DNA of 64,000 bases from Sepiola atlantica (GCA_963556195.1 OY744544.1:50138325-50202324); one strand, 5' to 3'; shown: positions 23,952 through 35,270, counted from the stretch's first letter. The notes: generated by a model not told the origin, from the letters alone. A program made the numbers and translations.

Positions 23952-24860
23952 TTGGACACCAACATACGGAAAATGCTTACAATTTATGAAGCTTTTGCAA
24001 AGAAAGGAGATACGGATCGATTGTATCTACCTAGGAAGAAAGGTGGTCGAGGTCTACTTAGTATTGAAGATGTTATCAATATAGATGGTTGTCTATATAA
24101 ATATATTTCTGGAAGTAATAGGCTTCTTCGTGGAATGAAAAAAGAGGAAATACTAAGAACTGGGGTGAAAAAGTATCAAAGGTTACAAGAGAGAGGGTTA
24201 CATTTATTTGGAAAGAAACTACATAGTGTATTCTTTAAGAATACTGCATTTAGAGATAATTACAGTTGGAATTGGTTGGTCAAGAGTGATCTCAAAAGAT
24301 CTACCAAGGGAACTTCAATGGCAGCCCAGGAACAAGCCACTCGCATTCAGTCCATAAAACATTACATTGACACAACTGCAGAATCACCGATGTGCTCTAA
24401 TTAGATAGAAAAAAACCATAGCGCGTATTGTATATGAATGCCTTATGCTAGTACAACATTAATATAACAAATACAGACACAAAAAACTGCTCAGGTACTA
24501 CACTGGAATATATGCAAACTTTGTGAATTGGACCACGATGAAAAGTGGTATGAGCATATATCAGAAGTGGTGCAGGAGAACGACAATGTAAAACTTATTT
24601 GGGACATGCGCATACAAACTGAACATTCAAAACCCGACTTAATTTTTCTAAACAAAAACAAGAAAACTTACTTAAACATTGATATAGCCTGCCCCTTCGA
24701 TACCAAAGTGCAGGAGAAAGAACACAAAAAAATGAATACCAAGATCTAAAATGGAAATTAGTTGAACTATGGAAATATAAAGAAGTCCAGGTGATTCTAG
24801 TTGTAATTGGAACGATTGGAACCATGTCGAAAAGCCACCAAAAGGTTTATCTGTTAGGAA
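23952..24860 (+). pseudogene. R2/R4-type LINE, C-terminal fragment with RLE
   Basis: The first 150 codons carry RKMLTIYEAF, GDTDRLYLPRKKGGRGLL and WNWLVKSDLK, which follow the RT domain in LINEs with a restriction-like endonuclease. After a stop at 24404 and frame changes, the zinc-finger segment is recognisable only in part (YECLMLVQH). The frame from 24528 then gives KWYEHISEVV and IWDMRIQTEH, followed by KPDLIFLNKNKKTYLNID, the K/RPD-x(n)-D endonuclease core. In intact elements this enzyme nicks the target and primes reverse transcription. The RT catalytic motifs are absent, so this is a truncated, frameshifted relic. The first listed codon is not a real start: homology begins in mid-domain. 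Confidence 0.88.
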
Positions 24861-25064
24861 CGGCGAAAGTGTTTAGGTACAGCGTGAATGTCTAAAGTCA
24901 AGGGGATTGACTTGATGTTCAAAAAAGAAAAACATCAACTAAAAGCATCCAAAAGTTTAGACTACTATTGAAATAATAATAATAATACTACTACTAATAA
25001 TAATCACCACCACGTACACCACCACCACCACCACCATCACAACAACAACCACCACAACAACAAC

Positions 25065-25107
<43 letters not shown>

Positions 25108-25450
25108 GTCAAAAAGTAGATTGGCCCATCTCATCAGTCACAGGGTAAACATCACGGAGGCAGAAAGACCTAAGCAAATACACGGAGCCTGTCAGATAGC
25201 TTAAGGGACATAAGAAATAGGAAATGAACTACTGTAATACGAAGAATAGTAGACAACAACAGGAACCGTTCGGAAAGCCTTAATAAAATACTAATATGAA
25301 AAGTGTTCTCTGCCTGAGATTGCGATAAGGCACATTAATTTGCAACGATAGTCAAAAGAAGCGTAAAATACTTGTGATCTAGGAAGACTTTTTGTCACCC
25401 AAACTCCAGAGATCTCAACTCTTTTTATAGTGTTCGATTACTTGATTACG
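24861..25450. repeat. Trinucleotide-rich stretch and unassigned flank
   Basis: (AAT)n, (CAC)n and (AAC)n runs occupy about 24970-25107. The rest shows no gene. Confidence 0.7.
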
Positions 25451-25512
25451 TCTCTCGGCTTTTTTAATATGAGCAAAGTGTAGTATCTGTTCTGATACTA
25501 CACTTCATCTTG
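25451..25512 (+). repeat. U2 snRNA 5' fragment folded into a perfect hairpin
   Basis: TCTCGGC, then AGTGTAGTATCTGTTCT, match U2 snRNA from its 5' end to the branch-point-recognition region, with changes in the middle. The match stops after TTCT exactly as in the segment at 10507. The next bases, GATACTACACTT, are the perfect reverse complement of AAGTGTAGTATC, giving a 12-bp stem with loop TGTTCT. It lies about 280 bp upstream of an R2/R4-type RT fragment. Confidence 0.65.
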
Positions 25513-25669
25513 TTTTGCTCCTCAGTCAGAGTCAAGCAATTTTAAGTTTGTTGTATCTTCCCCACATTAAAAACCGACCATGTCTCTAATTCTGCATTCG
25601 TGGGAGGCAAGTAAATAGGGACGCGTGCCAGAACTAGTGAGAAAGATATTATAAAAACAACAACAATAC

Positions 25670-25671
<2 letters not shown>

Positions 25672-25730
<59 letters not shown>

Positions 25731-25746
25731 TAATAATAATAATAAC
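25672..25746. repeat. (AAT)n microsatellite
   Basis: About 75 bp of AAT trinucleotides with one slip. Confidence 0.95.
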
Positions 25747-25792
25747 AAATTTCCAAGGAGATCCTCTATCATCGTTTATTTTTATTATAGCC

Positions 25793-26587
25793 ATGATACT
25801 ACTTAGCAACATACTCTGGAAATGTAATGCCAAGTTAAGTGACACATGGGAAAGAATGAACCGCCTTGTGTGTATGAATGGCATGAAGCTATTTGCAAAA
25901 AGGAAACTGAGAATGCTGATAAATACAACAGGTATATTCAGCCAGTTCCTTAAAATGGAATTCGGAATGGAAAACTGTGCACAACGGAGGGTATTGAACT
26001 GCCAAAATGAAGGGGAGATAAAAACACTAGTCGAGCATTATAACTATACATATTTGGGAGACTTGAAAGCAAACACCGTCAAATCTAATGGAATGAAAGA
26101 GAAGATTAGAAACAAATACTTGAGAAGAACAAAACAACTTCTAGAAACTAAATTATATAGCGGGAATGTAGTAAAAGGAATAAATACCTGGACAGTATCA
26201 CTAGTAAGGTATTATAGATCATTAATATCCTGAACCAAAGAAGAACTGAGGCATCTTGACCAGAAGACTAGGAAACTAATTACCATGTACAATTCACTAA
26301 ACCCAAAAATGATACTGAAATAATCTACGTGAAAAGGAAAGACGGGAGAAGAGAACTGGTAGGTGTAGGAGACTGTAAATGACACATCAACATAGAACTG
26401 CGTATCACCGTAGCAAGAGACACTGCCAAAATGAACAATACAGGAAACAGGAAAACAAAAAACAGAAAGTGTGAAGAGAAATAGCTACATAGCCAATTCA
26501 TAAGAATAGCAAGAGAAGAGACTCACGAAAACATCTGGACATGGCTACGAAAAAGACACATCAACAGAGAAATAGAATCATTACTAA
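25793..26587 (+). pseudogene. R2/R4-type LINE, RT C-terminal fragment
   Basis: The 146-codon frame 25793-26233 contains YTYLGDLKAN, KIRNKYLRRTKQLLETKLYS and VVKGINTWTVSLVRYY, the thumb-proximal segment of the RT in RLE-type LINEs. A stop (TGA at 26231) follows. Homology continues out of frame with TKEELRHLDQKTRKL, a degraded RLYVPRK-like block (IIYVKRKDGRRELVG) and IWTWLRKRHINRE. This copy overlaps the protein region of the copy at 23952 but differs from it, so they are two insertions. The upstream catalytic YADD-type box is not visible. Homology stops abruptly where a Helitron-type 3' end begins. Confidence 0.85.
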
Positions 26588-26615
26588 GCCGGGCAACGCC
26601 GGGTAACCCTGCTAG
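26588..26615 (+). mobile_element. Helitron-type 3' terminus
   Basis: GCCGGGCAACGCCGGGT forms a short GC hairpin, followed about 7 nt later by GCTAG and then T. This matches the 3' rule for Helitrons (hairpin, then CTRR, inserted before T). No transposase is attached and the 5' end was not located. A similar hairpin occurs at 38466. Confidence 0.55.
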
Positions 26616-28764
26616 TAAAAACATATTTTTGAATGAAGAATTTAAAAAGAAAGCTGTTTTCCTCAGTTTGACTCATTCAACCATTTTTCTATTTTCTTCC
26701 AGTGTAAAATCTTTAAGCTAATATTAACTCTTCCAAAAGATCAAATCATCAACAGAATCACCGACATTTCAATTTTTTACAATAACCTTGAAAGTCTAGC
26801 ACTCGACTTTGTATCTCACCCCACCTCAATTTTAATAAAATAACATTTGCTGACATTTTTGTCTTTTCGCCTTTTATTTTCACTTTCTTTGAATCCCTTT
26901 GATTCCTTTGTAAACGTATTATTTTTACACAACATTGCAGTTGCTATTTTCTTCCAGAATAAAAACCAAAACACCCTTCAGCCCTTCTAAAATTCTCTCC
27001 TCATAAAACATGACCGATTTTTAAACATGGCGTTCGTATTGTTTCCCGCCGTTTTGTGTTTGTGTGTGTGTTTATTAGCGCAAATAGAATGGTTCAGTTT
27101 GAGATTTTGTAAAATAGCTGCTTTTCTGAATGGTTAAAATAACATTTGATGCAGCAAAAAGAAAGAAAATCTTAAAATATAATAACGAATGAAGGCAGAA
27201 AAGAAACAGAAAATAAAGAAAAAAAATCGACCTTGAATTATGAAGTTTTAACTGCATAAAAGAAAGCTTGTCTCGCGAGTTTTTCAAATTCTGAAGGTTT
27301 TGGTGAGAGATGGAATTTGAAAAGATTAAAAAACGAAAATACAAAGAAGCTACGAAAATATATCTGATTTTATGATCGTCTGTATGAAGACACACGATGA
27401 TATATACGATGCCGAGTCAAAAAGTGTTACTATAACTTCTATACTTACAGAATTAATGTATTTACTCGCGTAGAAACAAATTCAAATAAGTATGTAATAT
27501 TATATATACAAGTCCATACCTAAGTGCACCAGGGAATGTTTGGTTAAGCTTTAAAAAGGCTCTTTTATTTATATTATTTGGATTATTCTCACTCATAATA
27601 TAATGTTGATTGTTATAAACAACGTTTCAGATAATATAATATACTACCTTCTCCAGGTGTATTTTTGATAACTTAGGAATTTTTTATTTCGAACTCGGCA
27701 AATCTATACGGAATTTCGAACTTATGATGAGAATAGTATTCGGCATAATCCAAATTATTAAAAAGAACCCTCGGCATGTAGGATGTCATAGATTAAGAAT
27801 ACTAGTGCAGGTTCTTAAATAAAATTCCGATAACTCCCCGTTTACAGGAGCATGAGTAAGAGACGCAGTCGAATTAATAATACGTTTATGTATGCATATA
27901 TGTGTTTTCTCCTGGTACTTGTACGGCGATTCACCCTGCGCTGGCTGCGCGGGCTGCGCGGGTTTCCTCCGAAAGAAGAAGTTTCTAGAGAATATATGTA
28001 TTTATGTGCTTATGTTTGAACTACTAGTTTAATTGGTCTGTTACACTTACATTTCAAATATCATTTTCGTGTGAATCTATTACGCTTAAGTTTTAAAAAA
28101 CTGTTGGTTTCTTTGTAACGCTTACATTTTGATTATAAATAGTGTCTGTTTGTCACTCTCATGTTTGAAATAGCATTTTCATCAACGCTTATTTAATATT
28201 CCACTTCTATCAATTTTCGGCTTGATAAGATTTTTACAATGATGACGTCATTGCTTTTTTGTTTTTGAATTTCTTCATATTTTCTTTCTTCGAATGATTT
28301 CGTATAATTTAATTTACATCAAATTATTTCATTTTTCTTATTTTTTATTTCCTTTTTTATTGTCTATATTATTAAATATTTGATGGTTCTCCAATAGTGC
28401 TTTCCTTCTTTATGTTAACCATCTATCCAACTCCCTCATTTGTCTTTCTTTCTTTTCATGGCAGTTGCTTATCTTTTGCTCTGGCTTTCCGTCTCTCTCT
28501 CTCTTTCTAACTCCCCTCTCCCTTTCTTCAACCCCCCCCTCTCTAAATTTCTATCTCTTACAACTTCATCTAACCTTGAATATCCACTCTAAAACGAGGC
28601 TAACCGCGGGCGAAAGACACAATTTAATTTCCATCAATTCAATCCAACATGCTTTCATCTGTTGCTTTCTTTTCTATAGGATTTCTGTTTTTATATTATT
28701 GTTCCCTTATCTTTTTTTATATCTCTTTACTTGCCATTATTATTCTTAAAGATAATTATAATTA
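26616..28764. other. Unassigned AT-rich sequence
   Basis: A GC-rich patch of tandem GGCTGCGCG near 27944-27962 stands out. Positions 28430-28560 are pyrimidine-rich (CTCTCTCTCTCT). The short frames at 27075-27395 and 28465-28749 are low-complexity and not supported. Confidence 0.4.
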
Positions 28765-28765
28765 A

Positions 28766-28819
28766 GAAATATTTACCCCACCACCGCCGCCACCGCCGCC
28801 ACCGCCGCCACCGCCATCG
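28766..28819. repeat. (CCGCCA)n microsatellite
   Basis: Several perfect CCGCCA hexamers within AT-rich DNA. Confidence 0.9.
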
Positions 28820-30387
28820 TAATTATAAACATTTCCGTTACAATAATGGCAGCAAAAGCATTGGCATTGCCCGGATAGAACATTTTTATCAGGTCATTCC
28901 ATAAGTTCTGCCCGGATTCAAATTCTTTGACATTTAATAATAAATGAAAATGTCTACTGGAACTTGTGGCGCTTTGGTACCCGACTTTCAATCGGGTACT
29001 TTAGACGACGGTCGCGTCTTTACGGATTTCCAAGCACCGAGCTAACAATTAAGATTTGTGTAGTTAAATGTGCGAATAAACCAACTCGATAAAAATGTAA
29101 GTTAAGGATTAACCATTTATATAACAACCATTTTACAAAGATGAAAAATATAAAATATCAAATGCTGTTGAAAGTTTAACAGTTGTTTTCAAGTTCCAGT
29201 GTGCGTGCGTGTGTGTGAGATTACCTATTTGAGTTAAACTGTTTTTAGTGAGACACGTCGTGTTTCTTCGTGGGGTGTTTCTTATTGTTGTTGCTGATTT
29301 CATTGCGAGCTGACGCGCGTCGTCTGTGTCGCCAAGAAGAACTCTGATCTCCTCGTTGACCAGTTCAGTTGTTTATATCTGTGTTTCATTTCACACTTAC
29401 TTGTTACATTCAAATTAAAAACACGTGTGAACCCTTTTAACTGAATTCGCCAAAATCTGCACGCACTTATTGTATTACCAAATGACCTCGGTGAAATGAA
29501 AGGAAAGAGGAAAGAAGAAAGGGTAAGCCGAACGAACCTCGAAAGAAAAAGGGTAACTATTACAAGCTAGAACTTTCCTTCAATGCCGTTCGTTTCATTG
29601 ATTTCTGATCTGCCATAAACTATATTATATGTATATGTCATTTATTCGGTTGAATATTTTAAAACAAAAGAAGAGTATGAATGAAATCAGAAAGTTAAAT
29701 AACATTTAAAGAACACAAGCTATTCGTATATATACAAAATAACAAGACATAAATTGTTCATTTGAAATGTTTAGTTCAGTTAGAAAAGTAATATGTGGTT
29801 CTGCCTGTAATTTATGAGTATGTATGCGCGTGCCACAGTGTAGGGATTGCTGTTATGCTTTGCGTTAAAACGCGTAAGTGTATGAATGTGTGTTCGCTTT
29901 TTATCAGGGTGCACAAGTGTATGACTGTGTGTGTGAGTGAGTGTATGTATTTATATGTATTCCGCTTTTTGCGTAAGCACGTGTGTGTGTGTGTGTGTGT
30001 GAGCTAAAAATGAATATAGTAGCCTCCCAAGCCCAAGTGGGCGATTGAAGAGGAAACGGTGTCTTCTGGGTCCGTGTGCTGATTTTAATCGCAGTGGTGC
30101 GGCAGATGTAGTTGAAAGCATATCACGTGACAACCAGTTTTTCTATTTCGTTAAATATATCGCTGGGAAACGGGTCTTGAAAGAAAAATTTAATTATGTT
30201 TTTTGATGGAATTTGTTCGGGCGTAGCTTGTGTGTTTTCGCCCACGCTGTTGGTCAGTTTATATTATATGATTGAGATATATATCAATCTTATAATACTC
30301 TACCATAAAACAAATCGAGCCATTTCAGTTATCAGTATTGAAATAGTGTAAACAAATGAATCATTTAAATACGATATAATTTCTTCT
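28820..30387. other. Unassigned sequence with TG-rich runs
   Basis: (GT)n lies at about 29980-30001, with scattered TGTGTG near 29200 and 29900. A CpG-containing stretch at 29300-29360 (GAGCTGACGCGCGTCGTC) could be exon or promoter sequence, but I see no reading frame with support. Confidence 0.4.
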
Positions 30388-30504
30388 AGTTAAAGTAGAG
30401 CATTGATCACCCAGTTTAGGGAGCATTTGACGCCAACCAGTGATATCCAGCTTTCGAATCTCGCTATGTCTAACGAAACTTATGAGTCATAGACGACAAA
30501 ACAG

Positions 30505-30533
<29 letters not shown>
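30388..30533 (+). repeat. Possible tRNA-like SINE with (CT)n tail
   Basis: TAGTTAAAGTAGAGC (A-box-like) and CTTTCGAATCTCGC (B-box-like) are about 70 bp apart. A (TC)n tract at 30505-30533 follows. Degenerate. Confidence 0.4.
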
Positions 30534-30537
<4 letters not shown>

Positions 30538-30888
30538 CCTGCTTGGATAACTTTTTCGTTTTCGAATACCATTCACCACCTGAATCACTTTTCAATCAAC
30601 ATCTTGGGTGTCTTTCCTGAATATGTTTTAAATTGTATCACTTGGATTAATTGTATAGCTTTAACAAAAAAGTATATTTTTGGCTGCTGATATATTTGAT
30701 GTTTTATATACTTTTATGTATTTTTATATATATTTTTATATATTTTCAAAGTTTAATTTATTATCTGCAGTAATGTCATTGCGATAATGGTCCTCTGAGG
30801 AGAAGAATTTTCTTTGAAAACTCATGAATTAAGGACTTTAAGGTACTTTGCCTGAACATTGAATTCTAATAAAATTTGATTCGCACCT
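30534..30888. other. Unassigned AT-rich sequence
   Basis: TATATATTTT-type runs near 30710-30750; nothing else recognised. Confidence 0.4.
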
Positions 30889-30889
30889 T

Positions 30890-30977
30890 ATTTTATTACT
30901 TCATTTTATATCATGCTATATATATATCTATATATATAGATATATATATAGCATGATATAAAATGAAGTCATAAAAT
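30890..30977. repeat. Palindrome of about 88 bp
   Basis: The arms contain ACTTCATTTTATATCATGC and its perfect reverse complement around a TATATC/GATATA centre. Identity holds over 72 bp and continues outward with one mismatch. Confidence 0.92.
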
Positions 30978-31020
30978 ACTTGTAATCCAGGGTTTCGAAT
31001 CGTACGACCGGTAGTGAATA

Positions 31021-31085
31021 GTCATATCTTTATACTGATGAATCATGATTGAAAAGGGACGAAACGTATACGTACATAGATAATA
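31021..31085 (+). ncRNA. Hammerhead-like motif beside the palindrome
   Basis: It contains core CTGATGA (31035-31041), GAAA, then ACG-TATA-CGT as a perfect short stem III and an A at the cleavage position. Candidate stem I pairs TTTATA with TAGA-type sequence over about five positions, with an A-C mismatch next to the core. Stem II is poor (A-C, then UC/GA pairs). The layout fits a decayed Penelope-type hammerhead. Confidence 0.5.
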
Positions 31086-31107
31086 AACAATAACAAATAT
31101 TTTATAT

Positions 31108-31124
31108 ATATATATATATATTGT
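31108..31124. repeat. Short (TA)n run
   Basis: About 17 bp of TA between the hammerhead-like motif and the 47-bp array. Confidence 0.8.
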
Positions 31125-31183
31125 TGTCTAGAACTCCTTAGTGTGGCTAGACGTAACGAGATTCGAAAAATCCAAAGCAAAAA

Positions 31184-31370
31184 AATGAACCTGGCTAATT
31201 TTGAATCTTTATTTTGAGGTAAAAAAGGAAAAATGAGCTCAGCTAATTTTGAATCTTTATCTTGAGAAAAAAAGGGAAAATGAGCTTGGCTAATTTTGAA
31301 TCTTTATCTTGACAAAAAAAGGGAAAATGAGCCTGGCTAATTTTGATTATTTATTTTGAAAAAAATTACA
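31184..31370. repeat. 47-bp tandem repeat, four copies
   Basis: The unit is TGAGCCTGGCTAATTTTGAA, TCTTTATCTTGA, then A-rich AAAAAAGGGAAAA. Copies start near 31186, 31233, 31280 and 31327. Confidence 0.88.
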
Positions 31371-31384
31371 GAAACGCAAATTAG

Positions 31385-32254
31385 CAAATTGCCACTTAAC
31401 TAATTCCGGATAGCTCTTCTATGAACCTTGCATAACATTTGGGCACGCTGTCTGTCAGCTTTTTACGTGGTTGCGGAGTGATATTTTTCACTCTTTGTTT
31501 TACTCATTCATAGATTGACTTTTTAATGCAAATTTCTATCGACCAATTTTCTTTAATTGTTATTCACAAGTGTTCGATGAGGTTAAGTGTCCGGACATTG
31601 TCTGAACACAGTTATCAGTTGCAGGTTGAAACAAGTGTTGAACTGCCGCAATTACACCTTTTTCTAAGCTACAGATGTTTTCTTTTTATTTTGATGCTCT
31701 TATCGCACACACTTGACTCTTCAATACTAAATGATGAAAATACATCCAACACCATAATTTCCCCCATTACTTTTCTTAACTTTAGTTTGAGGAAAATAAA
31801 CCATGAATCTCTCACTTAATCTTCGAAGACACATACTAGTAAACCGCGACTCATTCGAAAAAATAACTCGCTGAAACCATTCTGAGGAGAAAGTTAAAAA
31901 AACTCACCCAATACAGGATATTCTTTTGTTCTTGATAATATACGCTTTCCTTTAAATCCCTGGCTATTGTTTTTCGAGAAATGTAATTACTGTCTCTGGT
32001 TTTTAATTCTTTTGCCACATTTGTAAATGTTTCTTTTCTTGTGTTTAATATGAGACGGTCTGAGACTGTCTTCCTTTCCACATTACCTGTTTGTTCATAT
32101 TGCTTAGCAATTTCTTTTGACTATAGAAAAGGAAGTAGCAACTATTTCCTTGTTCAAGATGGTAACTTTGTTTATACTCCGAGCCTCTCTTTCTCATCTC
32201 ATTAAATCTCGTTTTCGTAATTTCATCCAAATTTGTATTTTTCTTATTTGGCAT
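31385..32254 (-). pseudogene. Tc1-like transposase relic
   Basis: Two minus-strand frames and an out-of-frame remainder reconstruct the order of a Tc1 transposase. The N-terminal part (32254 down) has a degenerate helix-turn-helix region. The frame 32081-31851 contains RKETFTNVAKELKTR and ISRKTIARDL, the second DNA-binding subdomain. The remainder down to about 31420 contains NLIEHL (the glutamate of the DD34E catalytic triad), VKNITPQPRKKLTDSVPKC and YARFIEELSG, the usual Tc1 C-terminus. Stops and frameshifts occur throughout. I did not find terminal inverted repeats. The 47-bp array lies just beyond its 3' end. Confidence 0.82.
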
Positions 32255-33117
32255 TTTATATTAAGATACATTTAGCATTAATACACTAACATCGAAACAT
32301 AAAACATGAATTAAAAATAGTTGGCTTACAATTAATTTTAAGCAATTATATTATACATGAGAGATTACTGCAAATATCATTGTTGAAACCCCCTAAGACA
32401 TGATAACAACCAAAGAGAATCCGAGACACATAATGTTTTGTAATTCTCGAACTGAAACGATTAAAACTATTCACTCAAATTATGGATGATAATGCCTTCG
32501 TAAAACACCATAGAATTCATATATTATGATACATTTAAATTATTTACATATTTCAGACTGTTTTTCTAATTAAAATAAATAATTATTATATAAGCCTATA
32601 ACAATTTGAGTAGAGGTAAAACAAAGTCAGGTGTATAAGTGTCTAAATTAGTCTAATGTATTAAATAAAGGAATGTATACTGACATTCACGGAAAGTTTC
32701 AGTATGAAATCTTGAGTTTGACTTAAAACCCTAATCTGTGAGCTTCGGAAATGTTGAGTAACCTCTTAATCCTCATTACCCTCAGATTTACGGCGACACA
32801 GAGTATTAGTAACTGTCAGGGTTCTGATCTAAGGGTAAAATAGAATGTGTGCTTCGGATCCCTTGGGCAATATGTTCGTCTCTACTCCACTCCACCAAAA
32901 GCCATATTTTTGACTGCTTTGTTTGTCTACTTACCTTATTTCCAAATTCTGTCCCCTACTTAAACTTTTACTCCTTCCAAATTTGGCATATTAAAAGCTT
33001 TGTCGAATAGAGTCACAGATTGGCTTTCACTTTTTTCAAGGGTACTTGCTAGGATCTTATCTATGATTTAAATAGTAACTATATTTTGCATACAGTTCAG
33101 TTAAAAATTATACGTCT
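32255..33117. other. Unassigned AT-rich sequence
   Basis: It lies between the Tc1 relic and the Penelope GIY-YIG relic. No recognised feature. Confidence 0.4.
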
Positions 33118-33429
33118 ATGAATCAAATTTATCAACCAAACCAATCATAGAAAAATATGTTTTAAATGAGCGAACACAAAAGGGACATAAAAAACAATAA
33201 CTCTCTCAGTGCACTTTTTTCCCATGTATTAGAGCACGATCATGCTTTCAAATTTGAACAGGCCAAAATCACCAAACACATTCATAACAAAGCTCGGCGA
33301 AGACTACTGGAAACAACACTAATCACAACCTCCAACACCATCAGACAACGAAATGGATTCCACAATCTATCCCCCTTAATAAGCAAAAGAATCCTGACCG
33401 AACAAAAACTAAATCTATATCATAGCTAA
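33118..33429 (+). pseudogene. Penelope-like GIY-YIG endonuclease fragment
   Basis: An out-of-frame INQTN block (the YIGQT position) precedes the frame from 33166. That frame reads EHKRDIKNNN, SALFSHVLEHDHAFKFEQAK and ARRRLLETTLI, the C-terminal half of the GIY-YIG nuclease in Penelope-like elements. The final LSPLISKRIL segment is also typical. The RT domain is missing upstream. The ATG at 33166 lies inside the domain and is not a real start. A C- and T-rich 3' region and a hammerhead-like motif follow, which fits the 3' end of such an element. Confidence 0.88.
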
Positions 33430-34245
33430 CCTTTCTTCTCTTCGTTCTCACTTGTACTTATATACAAGTCCCCGCACACACACTCACGCACAAACTCCTC
33501 CTCACATACATTTTCATTCACTACGAATCTAGATATCCTCAAAAATATTTAGATATTTAAACTACTTTTGCCCTCAATTTAATTTCAGACCATTTACACT
33601 GCCTGCACAAACCCACATTTCACCTATTTCTCGCCAAAATTAATATCACTTTCCTCCTTCTCTTTCCTTTTCCTTCCCCTCATTGTCATGTTCACAGCAC
33701 ATTTCAACACTTTCCTTCTAACTCACTTATATTCACACATTCCTGACATAGCCAGCTGGTCAATGCTCCTACCCTCCAAAAATTTCACACCTTACCACGA
33801 CAAAATCTCCTCTCTCCCCCTCACCCATCTCACCCTTTCGACTACTTCTTTCACACTCTTACCCACCCACCCCGCCTACTTTCAAATTATCTTCATTTCT
33901 TCAAATCTTTTTCTAAAACTATGATACTACCTACATACCAAACACACAGAGTTCCCCCCTTCCCTCTTCTTTCCTCAGCCTCTCAAAACACATGCTACAC
34001 CTCACTACGACAGAAACCTCAGCATCTCCTCCTCTCTCTCCCACCCTAAGACACATTCACTAATACTCCCACCCCTCCCCTTTTTCACTCACAGCCATCC
34101 ACATTCATTTCACTCTCTGCCACTGACTGACTTCTCTCAGCCCGGAACTTGGTCCAGCGCTCTCAGTAGCCACGGCTACTACTTCTTCTCATCAACCCAT
34201 CATGTCAACCCAATATTTCGATGTATTTGCATGACATTTTTCTTT
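33430..34245 (+). mobile_element. C/T-rich 3' region of the Penelope-like relic
   Basis: About 800 bp strongly biased to C and T on this strand, with strings such as CCCACCCACCCCGCC and CCTCCTCTCTCTCCCACCC. No coding sequence is supported; the frame 33688-33924 is low-complexity. It links the GIY-YIG fragment to the hammerhead-like motif. Confidence 0.6.
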
Positions 34246-34300
34246 AAATTATCATCCTGAGGAAGTCTTACAAATGAAGACGAAAAGTTGATGAATATAT
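34246..34300 (+). ncRNA. Hammerhead-like motif at a Penelope 3' end
   Basis: Stem I TCATC/GATGA (five pairs), core CTGAGGA (the variable seventh position is G, so the core rule is met), stem II GTCTT-loop-AAGAC after one extra A, then GAAA. Stem III is reduced to about one pair before the cleavage U. An A-rich tail (TATATAAAAAAAAA) follows. It stands where Penelope-like elements are known to carry hammerheads. Confidence 0.6.
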
Positions 34301-34345
34301 AAAAAAAAATATTTCTTGGTTTTTCATTTCTCATTTCCCATGTGT

Positions 34346-34372
34346 GTGTGTGTGTGTGCGCGCACGCGCGTG
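34346..34372. repeat. (TG)n(CG)n run
   Basis: TGTGTG followed by alternating CGCGCACGCGCG, a potential left-handed-DNA sequence. Confidence 0.85.
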
Positions 34373-34629
34373 TTTTCATAACTAAATCGGTTATTTACAT
34401 ATTATTTAAAATCTTGCTATAATGAGTTTGAATAATAAATCTTTTACGAATGTATTACAAGAATTACAGATTGTATGCGTGCTGTAATGTTGCTTATCAA
34501 GTTGTAATAAACACTTTTACGAAGCGGTACGCAAATAATTGAGACAAACACGGTTTCTAACCGTTACATTAATATATAAATATATGAAACCTGTTTATTT
34601 TTACTTCCAGCTGTAGGTCAAATAAACAG

Positions 34630-34965
34630 GGCGCATGGACCAAGTAAGAAGGCAATGATATAACATGGTGCGACCTCAAATACATGGGCCTTAGAAAAAT
34701 AAACTTCCTTGTAATGGCAATCTACAATTGTTACCAACATAAGTTAACCTACACGATTAGGAGTTTACTAAATCCGATTGATACAGAACCTGTAGGAAAA
34801 CTACCAGTCTTAAACATATTCTCACTGGATGCGAGCATGCTTTGGGAAGCTATATTTGCATACACAATGAAGTATTGGAGGTAGTTAGCAGTGGCACTAA
34901 AGATATGTTGTGAGGCTGTCATTAAATTCTCGATGTAACAAGCAAAACGATCTGTTTCATTAAAT
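34630..34965 (+). pseudogene. LINE C-terminal zinc-finger-like fragment
   Basis: The frame 34684-34884 begins with GLRKINFLVMAIYN. In another frame the sequence near 34810-34900 reads KHILTGCEHAL and HNEVLEVV, matching the TLKHIL-x-GC and RHxxVL blocks found near the C-terminus of many invertebrate retroelement proteins. A frameshift lies near 34805. The exact clade is unclear. No RT motifs are visible nearby. Confidence 0.6.
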
Positions 34966-35270
34966 AATAACATAGTTTAAAGTCTTTGTCTAAAAATAGA
35001 CCGAGATTGTTATTGTTTCATGACTGCACAGGCGCCTACATTTGTTCAACTTAGAATACTGACTCGTATGTTAAACTGAAATAACTTTAACGAATCAGCG
35101 TCTGGTTCTGGTCATTTTATCCGTTAATATGAATAACGTTTTCATCATTTAATTAACAGTTCCATTTGAGGAAAATTTTGACTGGACACACAAGCGAAAG
35201 TTAAACGATTCTGAATGTCTACGAAAACAATGTGACAGAAATTGCTGAAAAAACATGTCACTTCGTGTCG
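34966..35270. other. Unassigned sequence
   Basis: No recognised feature. Confidence 0.4.

Noticed and set aside
29290..29370. CpG-containing stretch as a host promoter or first exon
   Set aside because: No TATA/Inr arrangement, splice donor or reading frame that I could support.
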